Shown here piece by piece: positions 38,697 to 50,837 of a DNA stretch of 64,000 nt. The DNA comes from Enterovibrio gelatinilyticus (GTDB lineage: Bacteria; Pseudomonadota; Gammaproteobacteria; Enterobacterales; Vibrionaceae). The first letter of the stretch is position 1. Each line of letters begins with the position of its first letter. The position numbers were made by a program, and so were the translations under genes. The notes beneath the pieces are model-generated. The model had not been told where the DNA came from, searched no databases, and saw only the letters and a list, made by a program, of their open reading frames with translations. The stretch lies in contig NZ_JAJUBC010000014.1 of the NCBI RefSeq assembly GCF_028683095.1, positions 1 to 64,000 of the forward strand, written 5' to 3'.

Positions 38697-38824
38697 ACTC
38701 TCATTTAGTCCTCAATCAAACACTCAACCGAGAGCAAATCATGAAGATTTCATGACAGTGAGCATTGAAATTTGGTTGTGCAATAACACGCTGCACTCGT
38801 ATTCATTTGGCCAATTCCAAACAC

Positions 38825-38849
38825 AAAAAAGCCCGCCAATTTGGCGGGC
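38825..38849 (-). terminator. Terminator of carAB
   Basis: A 9-bp stem GCCCGCCAA / TTGGCGGGC followed on the - strand by T6. It lies 66 bases after carB and just upstream of the mgtE promoter region. Confidence 0.9.
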
Positions 38850-38914
38850 AAGGAGGTTATCTAGGCCAGCTTCCTGCTGGCTCATTGGTTATATCTTTGT
38901 TTCCAAGAAAGGGA

Positions 38915-41900
38915 TTAAGCTTTCCCGTATTTTTCTGCCACACGAGCGTGCAACTCTTGTACAGAGTTCACTTTCGACAGGTCTGCCGCTGCATGTGCCA
39001 TGCACGTTGCAAACGCTGCGTTTAGCGTTGTCGTGTAGTTCACCTTCTCAGCCAGAGCGCCGCGACGAAGTACTTTCGAATCTTCAATCGCCTGACGGCC
39101 TTCAGTGGTGTTAATGATGTAGCTGTATTCACCATTCTTAATGCGGTCAAGAATGTGTGGGCGACCTTCGTGTACTTTGTTCACAAGGCGTGGGTTAATG
39201 CCCGCTTCACCCAGAACTACCGCCGTACCGTGCGTTGCATCCAGCTCAAAGCCAAGCTTGATAAGCTTCGCGGCAAGGTCAACAACACGCTGCTTGTCGT
39301 TGTTACGAACAGACAGTAGTGCGCGGCCTTTTTCGCTGTATTGCTTGCCACAGCCAAGATCCGCTTTTGCAAACGCTTCAGCAAATGTGTCACCCACGCC
39401 CATGACTTCACCGGTAGAGCGCATTTCTGGGCCCAACAGTGGGTCAACGCCCGGGAACTTGTTAAATGGCAATACCACTTCTTTCACCGAATAGTACGGT
39501 GGAATGATTTCTTGTGTGAAACCTTGTGACTCAAGCGATTGTCCAGCCATAACACGCGCCGCAATTTTCGCTAGCGGTGCACCTGTGGCTTTCGACACGA
39601 ACGGAACCGTACGTGCAGCACGCGGGTTTACCTCAATCAGATAAACTTCACCGTCTTTTACTGCAAACTGTGTGTTCATCAGACCGCGAACACCCAACTC
39701 CAACGCCAGTTTTTCAACTTGGCGACGCATCTCGTCCTGAATGTCTTGGCTCAAGGTATAAGCTGGCAGAGAACATGCAGAGTCACCAGAGTGAACACCG
39801 GCTTGTTCGATATGCTCCATGATGCCACCAATCACGACGCGCTCGCCGTCACAGATAGCATCCACGTCCACTTCAGTCGCATCATCAAGGAAACGGTCAA
39901 GAAGGACTGGAGATTCATTCGAAACGCTGACTGCCTCGTTGAAGTAACGGCGCAAATCACTTTCGTCATAAACGATTTCCATTGCGCGACCACCCAAAAC
40001 ATAAGATGGGCGAACAACCAATGGGAAGCCAATCTCTTTCGACTTCTCAATCGCTTGTTCCATCGCGGTCACTGTGGCGTTTTCTGGCGTTTTCAAGCCT
40101 AAGCGGTCAACAGCTGATTGGAAACGCTCACGGTCTTCTGCGCGGTCAATCGCATCTGGGCTAGTACCAATGATAGGTACGCCTGCCGCTTCCAATGCGC
40201 GAGCCAGCTTCAGAGGTGTTTGACCACCGTATTGAACGATAACGCCTTTTGGCTTTTCAACACGTGCAATCGCTAATACGTCTTCCAGCGTTACTGGCTC
40301 GAAGTATAAACGGTCAGAGGTGTCGTAATCAGTAGAAACCGTCTCAGGGTTACAGTTAACCATGATAGTTTCGTAGCCGTCTTCGCGAAGCGCCAGTGAT
40401 GCGTGCACACAACAGTAATCAAATTCAATGCCTTGACCGATACGGTTTGGACCGCCGCCAAGCACCATGATTTTATCTTTGTCTGTCGGGTTAGACTCAC
40501 ACTCGTCATCGTAAGAGCTGTACATGTACGCCGTGTCAGAAGAGAACTCTGCTGCACAAGTATCAACGCGTTTGTAAACAGGGTGAATATCGTATTGGTC
40601 ACGAAGCTTACGAATTTCACTCTCACTCACACCCAAAAGTTTACTCAGGCGCGCATCCGCGAAGCCTTTGCGCTTTAACTTGCGAAGTACGTCTTTGTTC
40701 AAACCTGCGAAGCCGTTTTCTTTCACTTCCGCTTCGATTTTGACGATGTCTTCAATCTGTACCAAGAACCAACGGTCAACGTTGGTCAACTTAAATACGC
40801 CATCCACAGACATGCCTGCACGGAATGCATCGGCGATGTACCAAATACGCTCAGCACCCGCGTCTTTCAATTCATGACGGATCTTGGTCATTGCATCTGG
40901 CTCATCCAGATCGACCATCTCATCAAAGCCTGTCGCACCCACTTCTAGGCCACGTAGTGCTTTGTGCAGTGATTCTTGTTGGTTACGACCAATTGCCATC
41001 ACTTCACCCACAGATTTCATCTGTGTGGTTAGACGGTCGTTAGCACCTACGAACTTCTCGAAGTTAAAACGAGGGATCTTAGTCACAACGTAATCGATGG
41101 TTGGTTCGAATGAAGCTGGGGTTGCACCACCAGTGATGTCATTCATCAACTCATCAAGAGTAAAACCAACCGCTAGCTTGGCGGCTACTTTTGCAATCGG
41201 GAAGCCTGTTGCTTTTGATGCAAGCGCAGAAGAGCGAGAAACGCGTGGGTTCATCTCGATGATAACCATACGGCCATCTTTCGGGTTGATACCAAACTGA
41301 ACGTTTGAGCCGCCTGTTTCTACGCCGATTTCACGAAGAACCGCTAGCGATGCGTTACGCATCAATTGATATTCTTTATCTGTCAGCGTTTGCGCTGGAG
41401 CGACAGTGATAGAGTCACCCGTATGGATGCCCATTGCGTCAAAGTTCTCAATCGCACACACGATGATGCAGTTATCCGCTTTGTCACGGACCACTTCCAT
41501 CTCGTACTCTTTCCAACCAATCAATGATTCGTCAATGAGTAGCTCGTTGGTTGGCGATAGATCCAAACCACGGCGACAGATTTCTTCAAATTCTTCTTTG
41601 TTGTAAGCGATACCGCCGCCCGTGCCACCCATGGTGAACGAAGGACGAATGATACAAGGGAAACCTACCATATCGAGAACGCCGTAAGCTTCTTCCATGG
41701 TTTTTGCCGTGTCTGCACGAGGACAGTCTAGGCCAATTGATTTCATTGCTTTATCGAAACGTGAACGGTCTTCAGCTTTATCAATCGCATCCGCCGTTGC
41801 ACCAATCATTTCTACGCCGAACTCAGCCAGAACACCGTGCTTTTCAAGTTCAAGCGCACAGTTCAATGCCGTTTGACCACCCATGGTCGGCAGAACCGCA

Positions 41901-42151
41901 TCAGGGCGTTCTTTTTCAATGATGTTGCGAACTACTTCCCATTGGATTGGCTCGATGTAAGTTGCATCTGCCATTTCTGGGTCTGTCATGATGGTGGCTG
42001 GGTTAGAGTTCACCAAAATAACGCGGTAACCCTCTTCACGCAGCGCTTTACAAGCTTGCGCGCCTGAATAGTCAAACTCACACGCCTGACCAATAACAAT
42101 TGGGCCTGCGCCTAGAATAAGAATACTTTTTATGTCTGTACGTTTTGGCAT
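38915..42151 (-). CDS. carB: Carbamoyl-phosphate synthase large subunit
   Basis: A 1078-residue subunit with two homologous ATP-grasp halves. It makes carbamoyl phosphate from bicarbonate, ATP and ammonia delivered from CarA, feeding arginine and pyrimidine synthesis. Landmarks: [19 protein letters not shown] start, [10 protein letters not shown] in the first ATP-grasp domain, the middle oligomerisation domain, [17 protein letters not shown] opening the second half, and a C-terminal MGS-like allosteric domain (about 935-1075) that binds UMP and ornithine. Length matches E. coli CarB (1073). It lies 16 bp after carA. Confidence 0.98.
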   Translation of the reverse strand: MPKRTDIKSILILGAGPIVIGQACEFDYSGAQACKALREEGYRVILVNSNPATIMTDPEMADATYIEPIQWEVVRNIIEKERPDAVLPTMGGQTALNCALELEKHGVLAEFGVEMIGATADAIDKAEDRSRFDKAMKSIGLDCPRADTAKTMEEAYGVLDMVGFPCIIRPSFTMGGTGGGIAYNKEEFEEICRRGLDLSPTNELLIDESLIGWKEYEMEVVRDKADNCIIVCAIENFDAMGIHTGDSITVAPAQTLTDKEYQLMRNASLAVLREIGVETGGSNVQFGINPKDGRMVIIEMNPRVSRSSALASKATGFPIAKVAAKLAVGFTLDELMNDITGGATPASFEPTIDYVVTKIPRFNFEKFVGANDRLTTQMKSVGEVMAIGRNQQESLHKALRGLEVGATGFDEMVDLDEPDAMTKIRHELKDAGAERIWYIADAFRAGMSVDGVFKLTNVDRWFLVQIEDIVKIEAEVKENGFAGLNKDVLRKLKRKGFADARLSKLLGVSESEIRKLRDQYDIHPVYKRVDTCAAEFSSDTAYMYSSYDDECESNPTDKDKIMVLGGGPNRIGQGIEFDYCCVHASLALREDGYETIMVNCNPETVSTDYDTSDRLYFEPVTLEDVLAIARVEKPKGVIVQYGGQTPLKLARALEAAGVPIIGTSPDAIDRAEDRERFQSAVDRLGLKTPENATVTAMEQAIEKSKEIGFPLVVRPSYVLGGRAMEIVYDESDLRRYFNEAVSVSNESPVLLDRFLDDATEVDVDAICDGERVVIGGIMEHIEQAGVHSGDSACSLPAYTLSQDIQDEMRRQVEKLALELGVRGLMNTQFAVKDGEVYLIEVNPRAARTVPFVSKATGAPLAKIAARVMAGQSLESQGFTQEIIPPYYSVKEVVLPFNKFPGVDPLLGPEMRSTGEVMGVGDTFAEAFAKADLGCGKQYSEKGRALLSVRNNDKQRVVDLAAKLIKLGFELDATHGTAVVLGEAGINPRLVNKVHEGRPHILDRIKNGEYSYIINTTEGRQAIEDSKVLRRGALAEKVNYTTTLNAAFATCMAHAAADLSKVNSVQELHARVAEKYGKA

Positions 42152-42167
42152 TCTCTGCTACTCCGGA

Positions 42168-43307
42168 TTACGCGCTGTGTTGCTTAATAAGTTCAATGAA
42201 GTGATCAAAAAGTGGTGCCGCATCGTGCGGACCAGGGCTCGCTTCAGGGTGCCCTTGGAAGCTAAAGGCTGGCTTATCTGTGCGGTGGATACCTTGCAAA
42301 GAGCCATCAAATAGCGATACGTGAGTAGCACGTAGATTTTCAGGAAGTGTTGTTTCATCAGCGGCAAAACCGTGGTTTTGCGACGTAATCATCACTACGT
42401 TGCGATCCAAGTCTTTTACCGGGTGGTTTGCGCCGTGGTGACCAAACTTCATTTTCACCGTTTGAGCGCCCGATGCGAGAGCCAGAATCTGGTGACCAAG
42501 ACAGATGCCGAAAACTGGCAGCCCCTTGTCCAAGAAAGTTTTTGTCGCTTCAATTGCGTAAGTACATGGTTCTGGGTCACCAGGGCCGTTCGATAGGAAT
42601 ACGCCATCTGGGTTAAGCGCCAGAACCTCTTCAGCAGACGTTTGCGCTGGCACTACAGTCAAACGGCAACCGCGATCCACCAGCATGCGCAGGATATTGC
42701 GTTTTGCACCAAAGTCATACGCGACGACATGGTATGGCAATTCGCTATTGTCTTTTGCTTCTGGCAGGCCGCCTTCAAGCGTCCAAGAGCCTTGTTTCCA
42801 CTCGTAAGATTCCGCCGTGGTCACTTCTTTCGCCAAATCCATGCCTTTTAGGCCAGGGAATGCTTTTGCCTTAGCAAGTGCCAATGCTTCATCAAGGTTG
42901 TCACCCGCAACAACACAGCCGTTTTGAGCGCCTTTTTCACGCAAAATACGTGTCAATTTACGAGTATCGATGTCAGCGATGCCAACGATGTTTTGAGATT
43001 TAAGGTAATCAGAAAGTGTTTGTTGACTGCGGAAGTTTGAAGCAATGAGGGGAAGGTCGCGAATGACCAGGCCTTGCGCGTGGATTCTTGAGGATTCTTC
43101 GTCTTCGGTATTAGTACCGGTGTTGCCAATGTGAGGATAAGTGAGAGTAACAATTTGCTGAGAGTAGGAAGGGTCAGTGAGAATTTCTTGGTACCCCGTC
43201 ATCGAGGTATTAAAAACAACTTCACCAACAGCGGAACCATCAGCACCAATGGACACACCGTGGAATACAGTCCCATCTTCTAGGACTAAGAGCGCAGACT
43301 TGCTCAA
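42168..43307 (-). CDS. carA: Carbamoyl-phosphate synthase small subunit (glutamine amidotransferase)
   Basis: A 379-residue subunit that hydrolyses glutamine and passes ammonia to CarB. The class I amidotransferase triad is visible: Cys in FGICLGHQI, and His and Glu in FQGHPEAS. I chose TTG at 43307 ([12 protein letters not shown]) with GGAGG 5 bases upstream; the in-frame codon at 43319 is another TTG overlapping that site. E. coli carA also starts with TTG. Upstream lie ARG-box-like and PUR-box-like sequences, in keeping with dual arginine and nucleotide control. Confidence 0.95.
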   Translation of the reverse strand: MSKSALLVLEDGTVFHGVSIGADGSAVGEVVFNTSMTGYQEILTDPSYSQQIVTLTYPHIGNTGTNTEDEESSRIHAQGLVIRDLPLIASNFRSQQTLSDYLKSQNIVGIADIDTRKLTRILREKGAQNGCVVAGDNLDEALALAKAKAFPGLKGMDLAKEVTTAESYEWKQGSWTLEGGLPEAKDNSELPYHVVAYDFGAKRNILRMLVDRGCRLTVVPAQTSAEEVLALNPDGVFLSNGPGDPEPCTYAIEATKTFLDKGLPVFGICLGHQILALASGAQTVKMKFGHHGANHPVKDLDRNVVMITSQNHGFAADETTLPENLRATHVSLFDGSLQGIHRTDKPAFSFQGHPEASPGPHDAAPLFDHFIELIKQHSA

Positions 43308-43320
43308 GACAACCTCCAAA

Positions 43321-43355
43321 TCAATAAAAATGCAAAATAAATAGATAAATTCGCA
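43321..43355 (-). promoter_or_regulatory. Tandem ARG-box-like operator upstream of carA
   Basis: On the - strand TGCATTTTTATTGA (43321-43334) matches the ARG box TGAATWWWWATTCA at 12 of 14 positions. A weaker copy, TGCGAATTTATCTA (43342-43355), matches at about 9 of 14. The 21-bp spacing is the one expected for an ArgR hexamer site. Confidence 0.6.
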
Positions 43356-43609
43356 TTAAGTCATTCCATACAATTGCCACTTCGACGTCAAGCCGAAATT
43401 TGACAAATTGCGCGCATTCTAGTGATAGCTGCGGAATGTGTCAACAGAACAGGTAAAAAAGAACATAACTTTCAGCCAACCTATATGAATTTCACCACCA
43501 AGCCCATAAAAACCCCATTAATCCCAGGCGAAAGTCATAATTTGAAGCTCAGGACATGTCATTTACCGCCCCTCATTAGGCATACAAACAAAAAAACAGT
43601 CATTGCTAT

Positions 43610-43625
43610 ACGCAACCGTTTCCCA
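43610..43625. promoter_or_regulatory. PurR-box-like sequence upstream of carA
   Basis: ACGCAACCGTTTCCCA fits the PurR pattern ANGCAANCGNTTNCNT at every fixed position but the last. PurR represses E. coli carAB, so the site is plausible; it lies about 300 bases upstream of carA. Confidence 0.55.
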
Positions 43626-43755
43626 ATGGGCACTTATGTTGTTATTTGGAGGCAGTACAGAGGGAACGCGCCACTAAGCCTTGAAAGCAGGCATTAACTA
43701 GACCTTAGCATAAGGGAAGGGGTAAAAGCGCTAGGAGGATAAAACGAAAGAAATG

Positions 43756-43785
43756 CTATGCAGCCGGCGTGCACAGGCTGCATAG
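43756..43785 (-). terminator. Hairpin downstream of dapB
   Basis: A 10-bp perfect stem CTATGCAGCC / GGCTGCATAG with a 10-nt loop starts 16 bases after the dapB stop. The following T run is weak (ATTTCTTTCG). Confidence 0.6.
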
Positions 43786-43800
43786 TTAATCATTTTTTAA

Positions 43801-44679
<879 letters not shown>

Positions 44680-44766
44680 CTACCTTTTTCAAACAGTGAT
44701 GTATATCCGAGCCATGCTTCAAACATACCTGTTCCTCGTTGAAGCAATTGGTCACGACGTAAAACG

Positions 44767-44792
44767 AAAAAAGGAGCCAAAGGCTCCTTTAA
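44767..44792 (-). terminator. Terminator after ispH
   Basis: A 9-bp stem AAAGGAGCC / GGCTCCTTT with loop AAA, followed on the - strand by T-rich sequence. Confidence 0.85.
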
Positions 44793-44818
44793 TACAATCT
44801 TAAATAATCAACGTGTTG

Positions 44819-45763
44819 TTAGTCGATATGCTTAACTTGCAGCTCTCGCGGCACTTCAAAGAACATGTTTTCTTCACGCCCTTTAAGCTCTTCTACTGCC
44901 GTACCGCCATACGCTTCAATTTGAGCAATAATGAGATTCACAAGCTCTTCAGGCGCAGATGCTCCCGCCGTGACACCCACTTTCACCTTGCTCTCAAACC
45001 ACTCAGCTTTCACGTCTTCCGCGCAATCGGTCAAATACGCTGGCGTTCCGAGCTTTTCGCTCAATTCACGCAGACGATTGGAGTTTGAGCTGTTCTTTGA
45101 GCCGACAACCACCATCACATCACATTGTGCCGCGAGTTCACGCACCGCGTCTTGGCGGTTTTGGGTCGCGTAGCAAATATCGTCTTTGCGCGGGCCTTGG
45201 ATCTCAGGGAACACTTGACGCAGTCTATCGATCACGTCTGCGGTTTCATCCACAGACAGCGTCGTTTGGCTAACGTAGTGCAAGTTAGAAGGATCTTTCA
45301 CATTAAGTGAATGCACATCATCAGGCGTTTCCACTAAGTACATGCCGCCCGTTTCACTGGCATATTGTCCCATGGTGCCTTCCACCTCAGGGTGACCAGC
45401 GTGACCAATTAGAACCACTTCCATATTCTTGCGACTCGCACGCGCAACTTCCATATGAACTTTGGTCACCAAAGGACAAGTCGCATCAAACACAGTCAAA
45501 CTGCGTGATTTAGCTTCGATACGAACAGCTTGTGATACGCCGTGGGCAGAAAAAATAACAATGCTGTCATCTGGCACTTCACTGAGCTCTTCAACGAACA
45601 CGGCTCCACGAGACTTTAAGCCTTCCACGACAAAACGATTGTGAACCACTTCATGCCGCACATAGATAGGAGGCTGATACAGTTCTAGTGCACGCTCGAC
45701 AATGCTGATAGCACGGTCAACACCGGCGCAAAACCCTCTTGGGTTAGCAAGCATGATTTTCAT
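44819..45763 (-). CDS. ispH: 4-hydroxy-3-methylbut-2-enyl diphosphate reductase IspH
   Basis: A 314-residue iron-sulfur enzyme, the last step of the MEP isoprenoid pathway, producing IPP and DMAPP. The three cluster cysteines are visible: Cys12 in [12 protein letters not shown], one in [12 protein letters not shown] and one in [10 protein letters not shown]. The catalytic Glu lies in [11 protein letters not shown]. Length matches E. coli IspH (316). It follows fkpB by 27 bp and is the last gene of the operon. Confidence 0.97.
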   Translation of the reverse strand: MKIMLANPRGFCAGVDRAISIVERALELYQPPIYVRHEVVHNRFVVEGLKSRGAVFVEELSEVPDDSIVIFSAHGVSQAVRIEAKSRSLTVFDATCPLVTKVHMEVARASRKNMEVVLIGHAGHPEVEGTMGQYASETGGMYLVETPDDVHSLNVKDPSNLHYVSQTTLSVDETADVIDRLRQVFPEIQGPRKDDICYATQNRQDAVRELAAQCDVMVVVGSKNSSNSNRLRELSEKLGTPAYLTDCAEDVKAEWFESKVKVGVTAGASAPEELVNLIIAQIEAYGGTAVEELKGREENMFFEVPRELQVKHID

Positions 45764-45790
45764 TGAGTTGCCTTTATAACCAATATTTTT

Positions 45791-46222
45791 TTAGTTGACG
45801 CTAACAATTTCAACGTCAAAGATTACGCGGTGTCCCGCCAATGGATGGTTGAAATCTACCGTCACTGATTCGCCAGCCACTTCAGTGATAACGCCTGGGA
45901 TTTCTTGTCCGCCCGGCCCAGCGAAGGCAATAATCGTCCCCTCTTCTGCAGGTGCATCACCGACAAACAAAGTGCGATCCATGTGCTGGATATTATCAGG
46001 ATTTGGCATACCAAACGCATCGTTTGGCTCTAATGTAAAGCTGGCGGCTTCGCCTTCATTTAAGCCCATCAAACACTTTTCGAAATTCTCCGTCAAGCTA
46101 CCATCGCCCATCACTAACTTAGCAGGCTTGCCCGATGTTTTCGTGCTGTCTGCAACGGAACCGTCTTCCATCTTAATCGTAAAGTGCATAATGACTTCAC
46201 TGTTGGCAATAATCTGTGTCAT
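45791..46222 (-). CDS. fkpB: FKBP-type peptidyl-prolyl isomerase FkpB (SlpA)
   Basis: A 143-residue SlyD-like FKBP with an inserted IF domain; it assists protein folding in the cytoplasm. Landmarks are VIMHFTIKMEDGSVADST, LVMGDGSLTENFEKCL and the closing VTVDFNHPLAGHRVIFDVEI. It sits between lspA and ispH, the conserved order. A terminator-like hairpin separates it from lspA, so it may be transcribed at a different level. Confidence 0.94.
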   Translation of the reverse strand: MTQIIANSEVIMHFTIKMEDGSVADSTKTSGKPAKLVMGDGSLTENFEKCLMGLNEGEAASFTLEPNDAFGMPNPDNIQHMDRTLFVGDAPAEEGTIIAFAGPGGQEIPGVITEVAGESVTVDFNHPLAGHRVIFDVEIVSVN

Positions 46223-46311
46223 TCTATCACATCCTTGAATTAAACTATTGGCCCCGCCTCCAAAGGCAGCACCTAAGACCCTAAAAAATAACGGGTTTTA
46301 AAACACCAAAT

Positions 46312-46346
46312 ATAAGAAAGCGCCGTTCGCAATTGCGACCAGCGCT
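46312..46346 (-). terminator. Hairpin between lspA and fkpB
   Basis: Outer stem AGCGC / GCGCT encloses the 12-base palindrome TCGCAATTGCGA. On the - strand the tail is TTTCTTATATTT. It may attenuate transcription of fkpB-ispH. Confidence 0.6.
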
Positions 46347-46381
46347 ATCAATGTATTCTTACCCGATAGTAAGCACAGAGC

Positions 46382-46894
46382 TTACTCGGTTTCAGCGTGC
46401 GGCTTTTTTGATGCTTTCACACTATCCAAAACAATCAATCCGGCACCCACACAAATCGCTGCATCAGCAAGGTTAAATGCAGGCCAATGACTGTTGCCGA
46501 TATAGAAATCGAGAAAGTCGATGACATAGCCATGCACTAAACGATCAAACAAATTACCGATCGCACCACCGATGACTAGCGCATAGGCCACATTAAGAAT
46601 TCTATTAGTGGCTGGGGTACAGCGCATCCAATAGATAAGCATTCCTGATACACCGAGCGCAATCGTGGCAAAGAACCATCGCTGCCAACCACCTGCATCA
46701 CTCAGAAAACTGAATGCTGCGCCGTAGTTATGTACATACAAGAGGTTAAAGAAAGGCAAAATTTCTATGCGATTTGCCCAACCATACCCCATGGTATCCA
46801 TCACTAGCAGTTTCGTGCCGATGTCTAAAACAAAAACCAGTAACGCCAACCAAAGCCAACGAATACCTGACTGTTTCGCTGCCAGATCTTTCAT
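46382..46894 (-). CDS. lspA: Lipoprotein signal peptidase LspA
   Basis: A 170-residue aspartic protease of the inner membrane that removes signal peptides from diacylated prolipoproteins. Four membrane helices are apparent. The catalytic pair lies in [19 protein letters not shown], with NYGAAFSFL also conserved. Length matches E. coli (164). It follows ileS by 68 bp, the classic ileS-lspA pair. Confidence 0.97.
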   Translation of the reverse strand: MKDLAAKQSGIRWLWLALLVFVLDIGTKLLVMDTMGYGWANRIEILPFFNLLYVHNYGAAFSFLSDAGGWQRWFFATIALGVSGMLIYWMRCTPATNRILNVAYALVIGGAIGNLFDRLVHGYVIDFLDFYIGNSHWPAFNLADAAICVGAGLIVLDSVKASKKPHAETE

Positions 46895-46962
46895 CCAAGG
46901 TTCCTATTATCATTCAGAAAATGCTGAACACGTTCGGTTCAGCATTTTCTTCATCTTAGCGA

Positions 46963-49809
46963 TTAAGCAAATTGACGCTCTTCGCCTTCACCATCGATGT
47001 TGCTTACACAACGACCACACAAGGCTTCATGCCCAGCAATTGTGCCAACATCCGGCACATGGTGCCAGCATCGCTCACACTTCTCGGCGGCAGACTTAGC
47101 AACGACCACGGACAAGCCTTCAATGTCTGTCGCAACAGCAGCCTCAGGCGCAGCATCGGTCGCAACAACATCGGCTTTCGACGTCAACAACACAAAACGC
47201 AACTCATTACCCATTGCTTCAAGCTTGGCAGCAAAATCTGCTTTCGCATATAGGGTCACTTCGGCTTCCAAAGAACCACCCAGCGTTTTCTCGCTACGCG
47301 CTTGCTCCAAGACTTTGTTCACCGCGCCACGAACACGCAGTAGTTCAGACCAGAATGCATTATTCAGTTGCTCGTCATCGTTCAGACCAAACAAGCCGTC
47401 GTACCACACTTCGGTGAACACATACTTGTTGCGGGCTGTTTGATCAGCTTGCTTCTTGGGCATCTCGTTCCAGATTTCATCTGCAGTGAACGACATAATT
47501 GGCGCCATCCAGCGAACCAATGCTTCCACGATGTGGAATAGCGCCGTTTGACAGCTGCGGTGTGCATGACCACCCGCTTTCGCGGTGTATTGACGGTCTT
47601 TGATGATATCCAAGTAGAATGAGCCCATCTCTACTGAACAGAATTGCATCAAACGTTGAGTTACTGCGTGGAAGTTACACTCTTCAAACGCCTTCAGAAT
47701 TTCTTCCTGAGCTTCAAGCGCTTTACCTACAGCCCAACGGTCAGCAACCACCATGTCTTCCGCTGCAACCATGTCAGTTTCTGGGTTGAAACCGTTCAAG
47801 TTTGCTAGCAAGAAGCGCGCGGTGTTACGGATACGACGGTACGCATCGGCACTGCGGTTCAAGATTTGGTCAGACACCGTCATCTCGCCGGTGTAGTCCG
47901 TTGAAGCCACCCACAAACGGAGGATGTCGCCACCCAGCTTGTTCATCACTTCTTGCGGAGAAACCACGTTACCGATCGATTTAGACATCTTACGGCCTTG
48001 ACCATCAACGGTGAAACCGTGAGTCAACACTTGCTTGTAAGGGGCTTTGTTCTTGATAGCAACAGAGGTCATTAGCGACGACTGGAACCAGCCACGGTGT
48101 TGATCCGAGCCTTCCAAGTACATATCAGCTTCGTGACCGTTGAATTCCGCGCGTTGGTTTACAACTGCATAGTGCGTTGCACCTGAGTCGAACCATACGT
48201 CTAGCGTATCCAGTACTTTTTCGTAGCTTTCAGCGTCGTCACCAAGTAATTCCGCAGTGTCGAGATCCCACCACGCTTGAATGCCTGATTGCTCAACCTT
48301 CTGCGCTACTTGCTCGATCAATTCAACCGTGTTCGGGTGAAGATCTGAGGTTTCTTTGTGAACGAACAGCGCAATTGGCACGCCCCAAGTACGTTGACGA
48401 GAGATACACCAATCAGGGCGACCTTCCACCATAGACTCGATACGGTTTTGACCCCACTCAGGGATCCACTGTACGCTTTTGATCTCTTCCAATGCTTTCG
48501 CACGCAGACCCGCTTTCTCCATAGAGATAAACCACTGCGGTGTTGCACGGAAAATGATCGGCGTTTTATGGCGCCAGCAATGCGGGTAACTATGCTCGTA
48601 CGCGTGATGATGTAACAAAGAACCGTGTTCTTTCAGTACTTCAATCACGTTGTCATTTGCTTTCAATACGTGTTGACCAGCAAACAGCTCTGTATCAGGC
48701 AGGTATACACCGTTGCTACCGACTGGGTTCGCCACTTCTAGGCCGTACTTTTGACCCACCACGAAGTCTTCTTGACCGTGACCTGGTGCAGTGTGAACAA
48801 CACCCGTACCCGATTCAGTCGTGACGTGCTCGCCACAAATCACTGGCACATCGAAGCTGTAGAACGGGTGGTTGAAGCGCAACAACTCCAGTGCTTCACC
48901 TTGGCAGAAGCCAAGGTTATGGAAGTGTTCGATACCCGCGCGATCCATCACTTGCTTCGCAAGTTCAGATGCCACGATCAAACGGCGAGGTGTTTCGCCT
49001 TCCACTTGAACAAGCACGTATTCCAGCGCATCAGATACCGCAACTGCACGGTTTGCAGGTAATGTCCAAGGCGTCGTAGTCCAGATAACGATAGACACGT
49101 CACCGTGACCTTCATGACCTTCCGCCAAACCGAATTTTGCCAATACCGCAGCTTCGTCAGTCGCACGGAACATCACATCAATAGATGGAGATACTTTGTT
49201 CTCGTATTCTACTTCTGCTTCAGCCAGTGCTGAGCCACAGTCAGTACACCAGTGAACAGGCTTAAAGCCTTTATGTAGGTGGCCGTTGCCTGCGATTTTA
49301 CCTAGCGCACGAATGATGTTCGCTTCGGTGTCAAAGTCCATGGTCAGGTATGGTTTGTCCCACTCACCCAACACACCAAGACGTTTGAAGTCCGCCTTTT
49401 GGCCTTCAACTTGTTTTGCAGCGTACTCACGGCACTTCTGACGGAATTCAGCAGCAGACACTTTTTTGCCTGGCTTACCGACTTTTTTCTCAACCATCAG
49501 TTCAATTGGTAGACCGTGACAGTCCCAGCCAGGTACGTAAGGGGCATCAAAGTCCGACAAGGTTTTGGACTTAATAATAATGTCTTTAAGAATCTTGTTT
49601 ACTGAGTGACCAATATGGATGTTGCCGTTTGCATACGGAGGGCCGTCATGCAGGATGAAAGATTTCTTGCCTTTTTTCGCTTTACGGATCTCGCCGTAAA
49701 GATCTTCATCGTACCAACGTTTAAGCATTTGCGGCTCACGTTGTGCAAGATTACCTCGCATCGGAAACGCGGTTTCCGGCAGGTTTAAGGTATCTTTAAA
49801 GTCACTCAT
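46963..49809 (-). CDS. ileS: Isoleucyl-tRNA synthetase
   Basis: A 948-residue class I synthetase. The HIGH motif is at residues 65-68 (NIHIGHSVN), KMSKS is in [10 protein letters not shown], and a C-terminal zinc-binding region has CERCWHH followed by CGRC. The editing domain lies between. I chose ATG at 49809 ([11 protein letters not shown]), since the extension to 49890 enters ribF. E. coli IleRS is 938. It starts 7 bp after the ribF stop, so the two are cotranscribed. Confidence 0.98.
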   Translation of the reverse strand: MSDFKDTLNLPETAFPMRGNLAQREPQMLKRWYDEDLYGEIRKAKKGKKSFILHDGPPYANGNIHIGHSVNKILKDIIIKSKTLSDFDAPYVPGWDCHGLPIELMVEKKVGKPGKKVSAAEFRQKCREYAAKQVEGQKADFKRLGVLGEWDKPYLTMDFDTEANIIRALGKIAGNGHLHKGFKPVHWCTDCGSALAEAEVEYENKVSPSIDVMFRATDEAAVLAKFGLAEGHEGHGDVSIVIWTTTPWTLPANRAVAVSDALEYVLVQVEGETPRRLIVASELAKQVMDRAGIEHFHNLGFCQGEALELLRFNHPFYSFDVPVICGEHVTTESGTGVVHTAPGHGQEDFVVGQKYGLEVANPVGSNGVYLPDTELFAGQHVLKANDNVIEVLKEHGSLLHHHAYEHSYPHCWRHKTPIIFRATPQWFISMEKAGLRAKALEEIKSVQWIPEWGQNRIESMVEGRPDWCISRQRTWGVPIALFVHKETSDLHPNTVELIEQVAQKVEQSGIQAWWDLDTAELLGDDAESYEKVLDTLDVWFDSGATHYAVVNQRAEFNGHEADMYLEGSDQHRGWFQSSLMTSVAIKNKAPYKQVLTHGFTVDGQGRKMSKSIGNVVSPQEVMNKLGGDILRLWVASTDYTGEMTVSDQILNRSADAYRRIRNTARFLLANLNGFNPETDMVAAEDMVVADRWAVGKALEAQEEILKAFEECNFHAVTQRLMQFCSVEMGSFYLDIIKDRQYTAKAGGHAHRSCQTALFHIVEALVRWMAPIMSFTADEIWNEMPKKQADQTARNKYVFTEVWYDGLFGLNDDEQLNNAFWSELLRVRGAVNKVLEQARSEKTLGGSLEAEVTLYAKADFAAKLEAMGNELRFVLLTSKADVVATDAAPEAAVATDIEGLSVVVAKSAAEKCERCWHHVPDVGTIAGHEALCGRCVSNIDGEGEERQFA

Positions 49810-49816
49810 TGATTGT

Positions 49817-50776
49817 TCATTCCGTATGGACGTTTTCGACATTATCTTGACCAGCCAGCCACGTACGTGCTGTCTGGGCATCAAGTTCAATTTGGGCTTT
49901 TAGCTCGTCTAGCGAGCCAAATTTTTTCTCATCTCGCAGCTTATGAAGAAGCTGCACTTCAACATGTCGACCATAAAGGTCACCAGCGAAGTCAAAAAGG
50001 TGCACTTCCAATTGTTGGCCTACACCGTTGACGGTTGGTCGAGTGCCTACATTGGCAACGCCACCTAACCATGTGTTCTCATCAATACCGCCAACCTTAA
50101 CAACATACACACCCGACACGGGCGTGACACGTCGCTTCAAAGGTACATTTGCGGTAGGGAATCCAATGGTACGACCCAGCTTCTTACCGTGGGAAATACG
50201 CCCACTAATGCTGTAAGGTCGTCCAAGCATCTGCTCCACGGCGTCTTGTTCGCCTCGCGCCAATTCATCACGAATGGCGGTGCTACTGACACGCTGCTCG
50301 GAGACACAAAAACTTTGTGTGCTCACCACATCAAAATGTGCAGATTTAGCTTCTTGTTGCAGATAAACAAAATCGCCTTGACGCTTAGCACCAAAGCGAA
50401 AGTCGTCACCGACTACCAGAAACTTAACACCCAATTGTTCAGCCAACAAGCGATGAACAAAGTCATAGGGCGTCATAGAGGCGAATTTCGCATTAAAATT
50501 CACCACAAGCAGCCGTTCAACACCTAATTGAGCCAACTGCGTGTACTTGTCACGCAAACGAGTCAACCTTGCCGGAGCACTTTCGGCTGCAAATAATTCT
50601 CTAGGTTGAGGTTCAAACAGCATAACGGTAGGCGAAACGCCTAACTCACGCGCTTTTTTTACCACCTGAATGAGCACTTGTTGGTGGCCTAAATGCACAC
50701 CATCAAAGTTACCGATCGTCAGAACGCACCCTCGGTGTCTTTCTCGGATGTTATGAATGCCTCGGATCAATTCCAT
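49817..50776 (-). CDS. ribF: Bifunctional riboflavin kinase/FMN adenylyltransferase RibF
   Basis: A 319-residue enzyme that makes FMN and FAD from riboflavin. The N-terminal adenylyltransferase has [12 protein letters not shown]; the C-terminal kinase domain has [20 protein letters not shown]. Length is close to E. coli RibF (313). It is directly upstream of ileS, as in E. coli. Confidence 0.97.
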   Translation of the reverse strand: MELIRGIHNIRERHRGCVLTIGNFDGVHLGHQQVLIQVVKKARELGVSPTVMLFEPQPRELFAAESAPARLTRLRDKYTQLAQLGVERLLVVNFNAKFASMTPYDFVHRLLAEQLGVKFLVVGDDFRFGAKRQGDFVYLQQEAKSAHFDVVSTQSFCVSEQRVSSTAIRDELARGEQDAVEQMLGRPYSISGRISHGKKLGRTIGFPTANVPLKRRVTPVSGVYVVKVGGIDENTWLGGVANVGTRPTVNGVGQQLEVHLFDFAGDLYGRHVEVQLLHKLRDEKKFGSLDELKAQIELDAQTARTWLAGQDNVENVHTE

Positions 50777-50837
50777 AATGGTAAAACTGCTTTCCCCTAA
50801 AAAAACCGACGGATTATATACTAGTTATGCGCAGCAA

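Larger units (their letters stand above)
38336..38824 (-). other. Long structured leader and promoter region of the mgtE gene
   Basis: On the - strand this stretch holds, in order of transcription, a possible promoter (TTGATT, 16 bp, TAGTAT at about 38695-38720), a hairpin at 38675-38696, a 14-codon ORF with strong SD at 38609-38653, further short hairpins (e.g. 38487-38498), and a 7-bp hairpin CCAGATA / TATCTGG at 38360-38378 just before the mgtE ribosome site. No M-box consensus is recognisable by eye. Confidence 0.55.
43308..43800 (-). other. carA upstream control region
   Basis: 493 bases with no supported gene; a + strand open frame at 43422-43697 has no recognisable product or ribosome site. 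It holds candidate ARG boxes (43321-43355), a PUR box (43610-43625), and the hairpin after dapB (43756-43785). Confidence 0.6.

Noticed and set aside
38336-38824. M-box or yybP-ykoY riboswitch ahead of mgtE
   Set aside because: I could not find the conserved cores of either family by eye on the - strand. A covariance search would decide; until then I report only a structured leader.
43422-43697. 91-residue + strand open frame upstream of carA
   Set aside because: No ribosome site and no recognisable protein; it covers the PUR-box region and looks like a chance frame.
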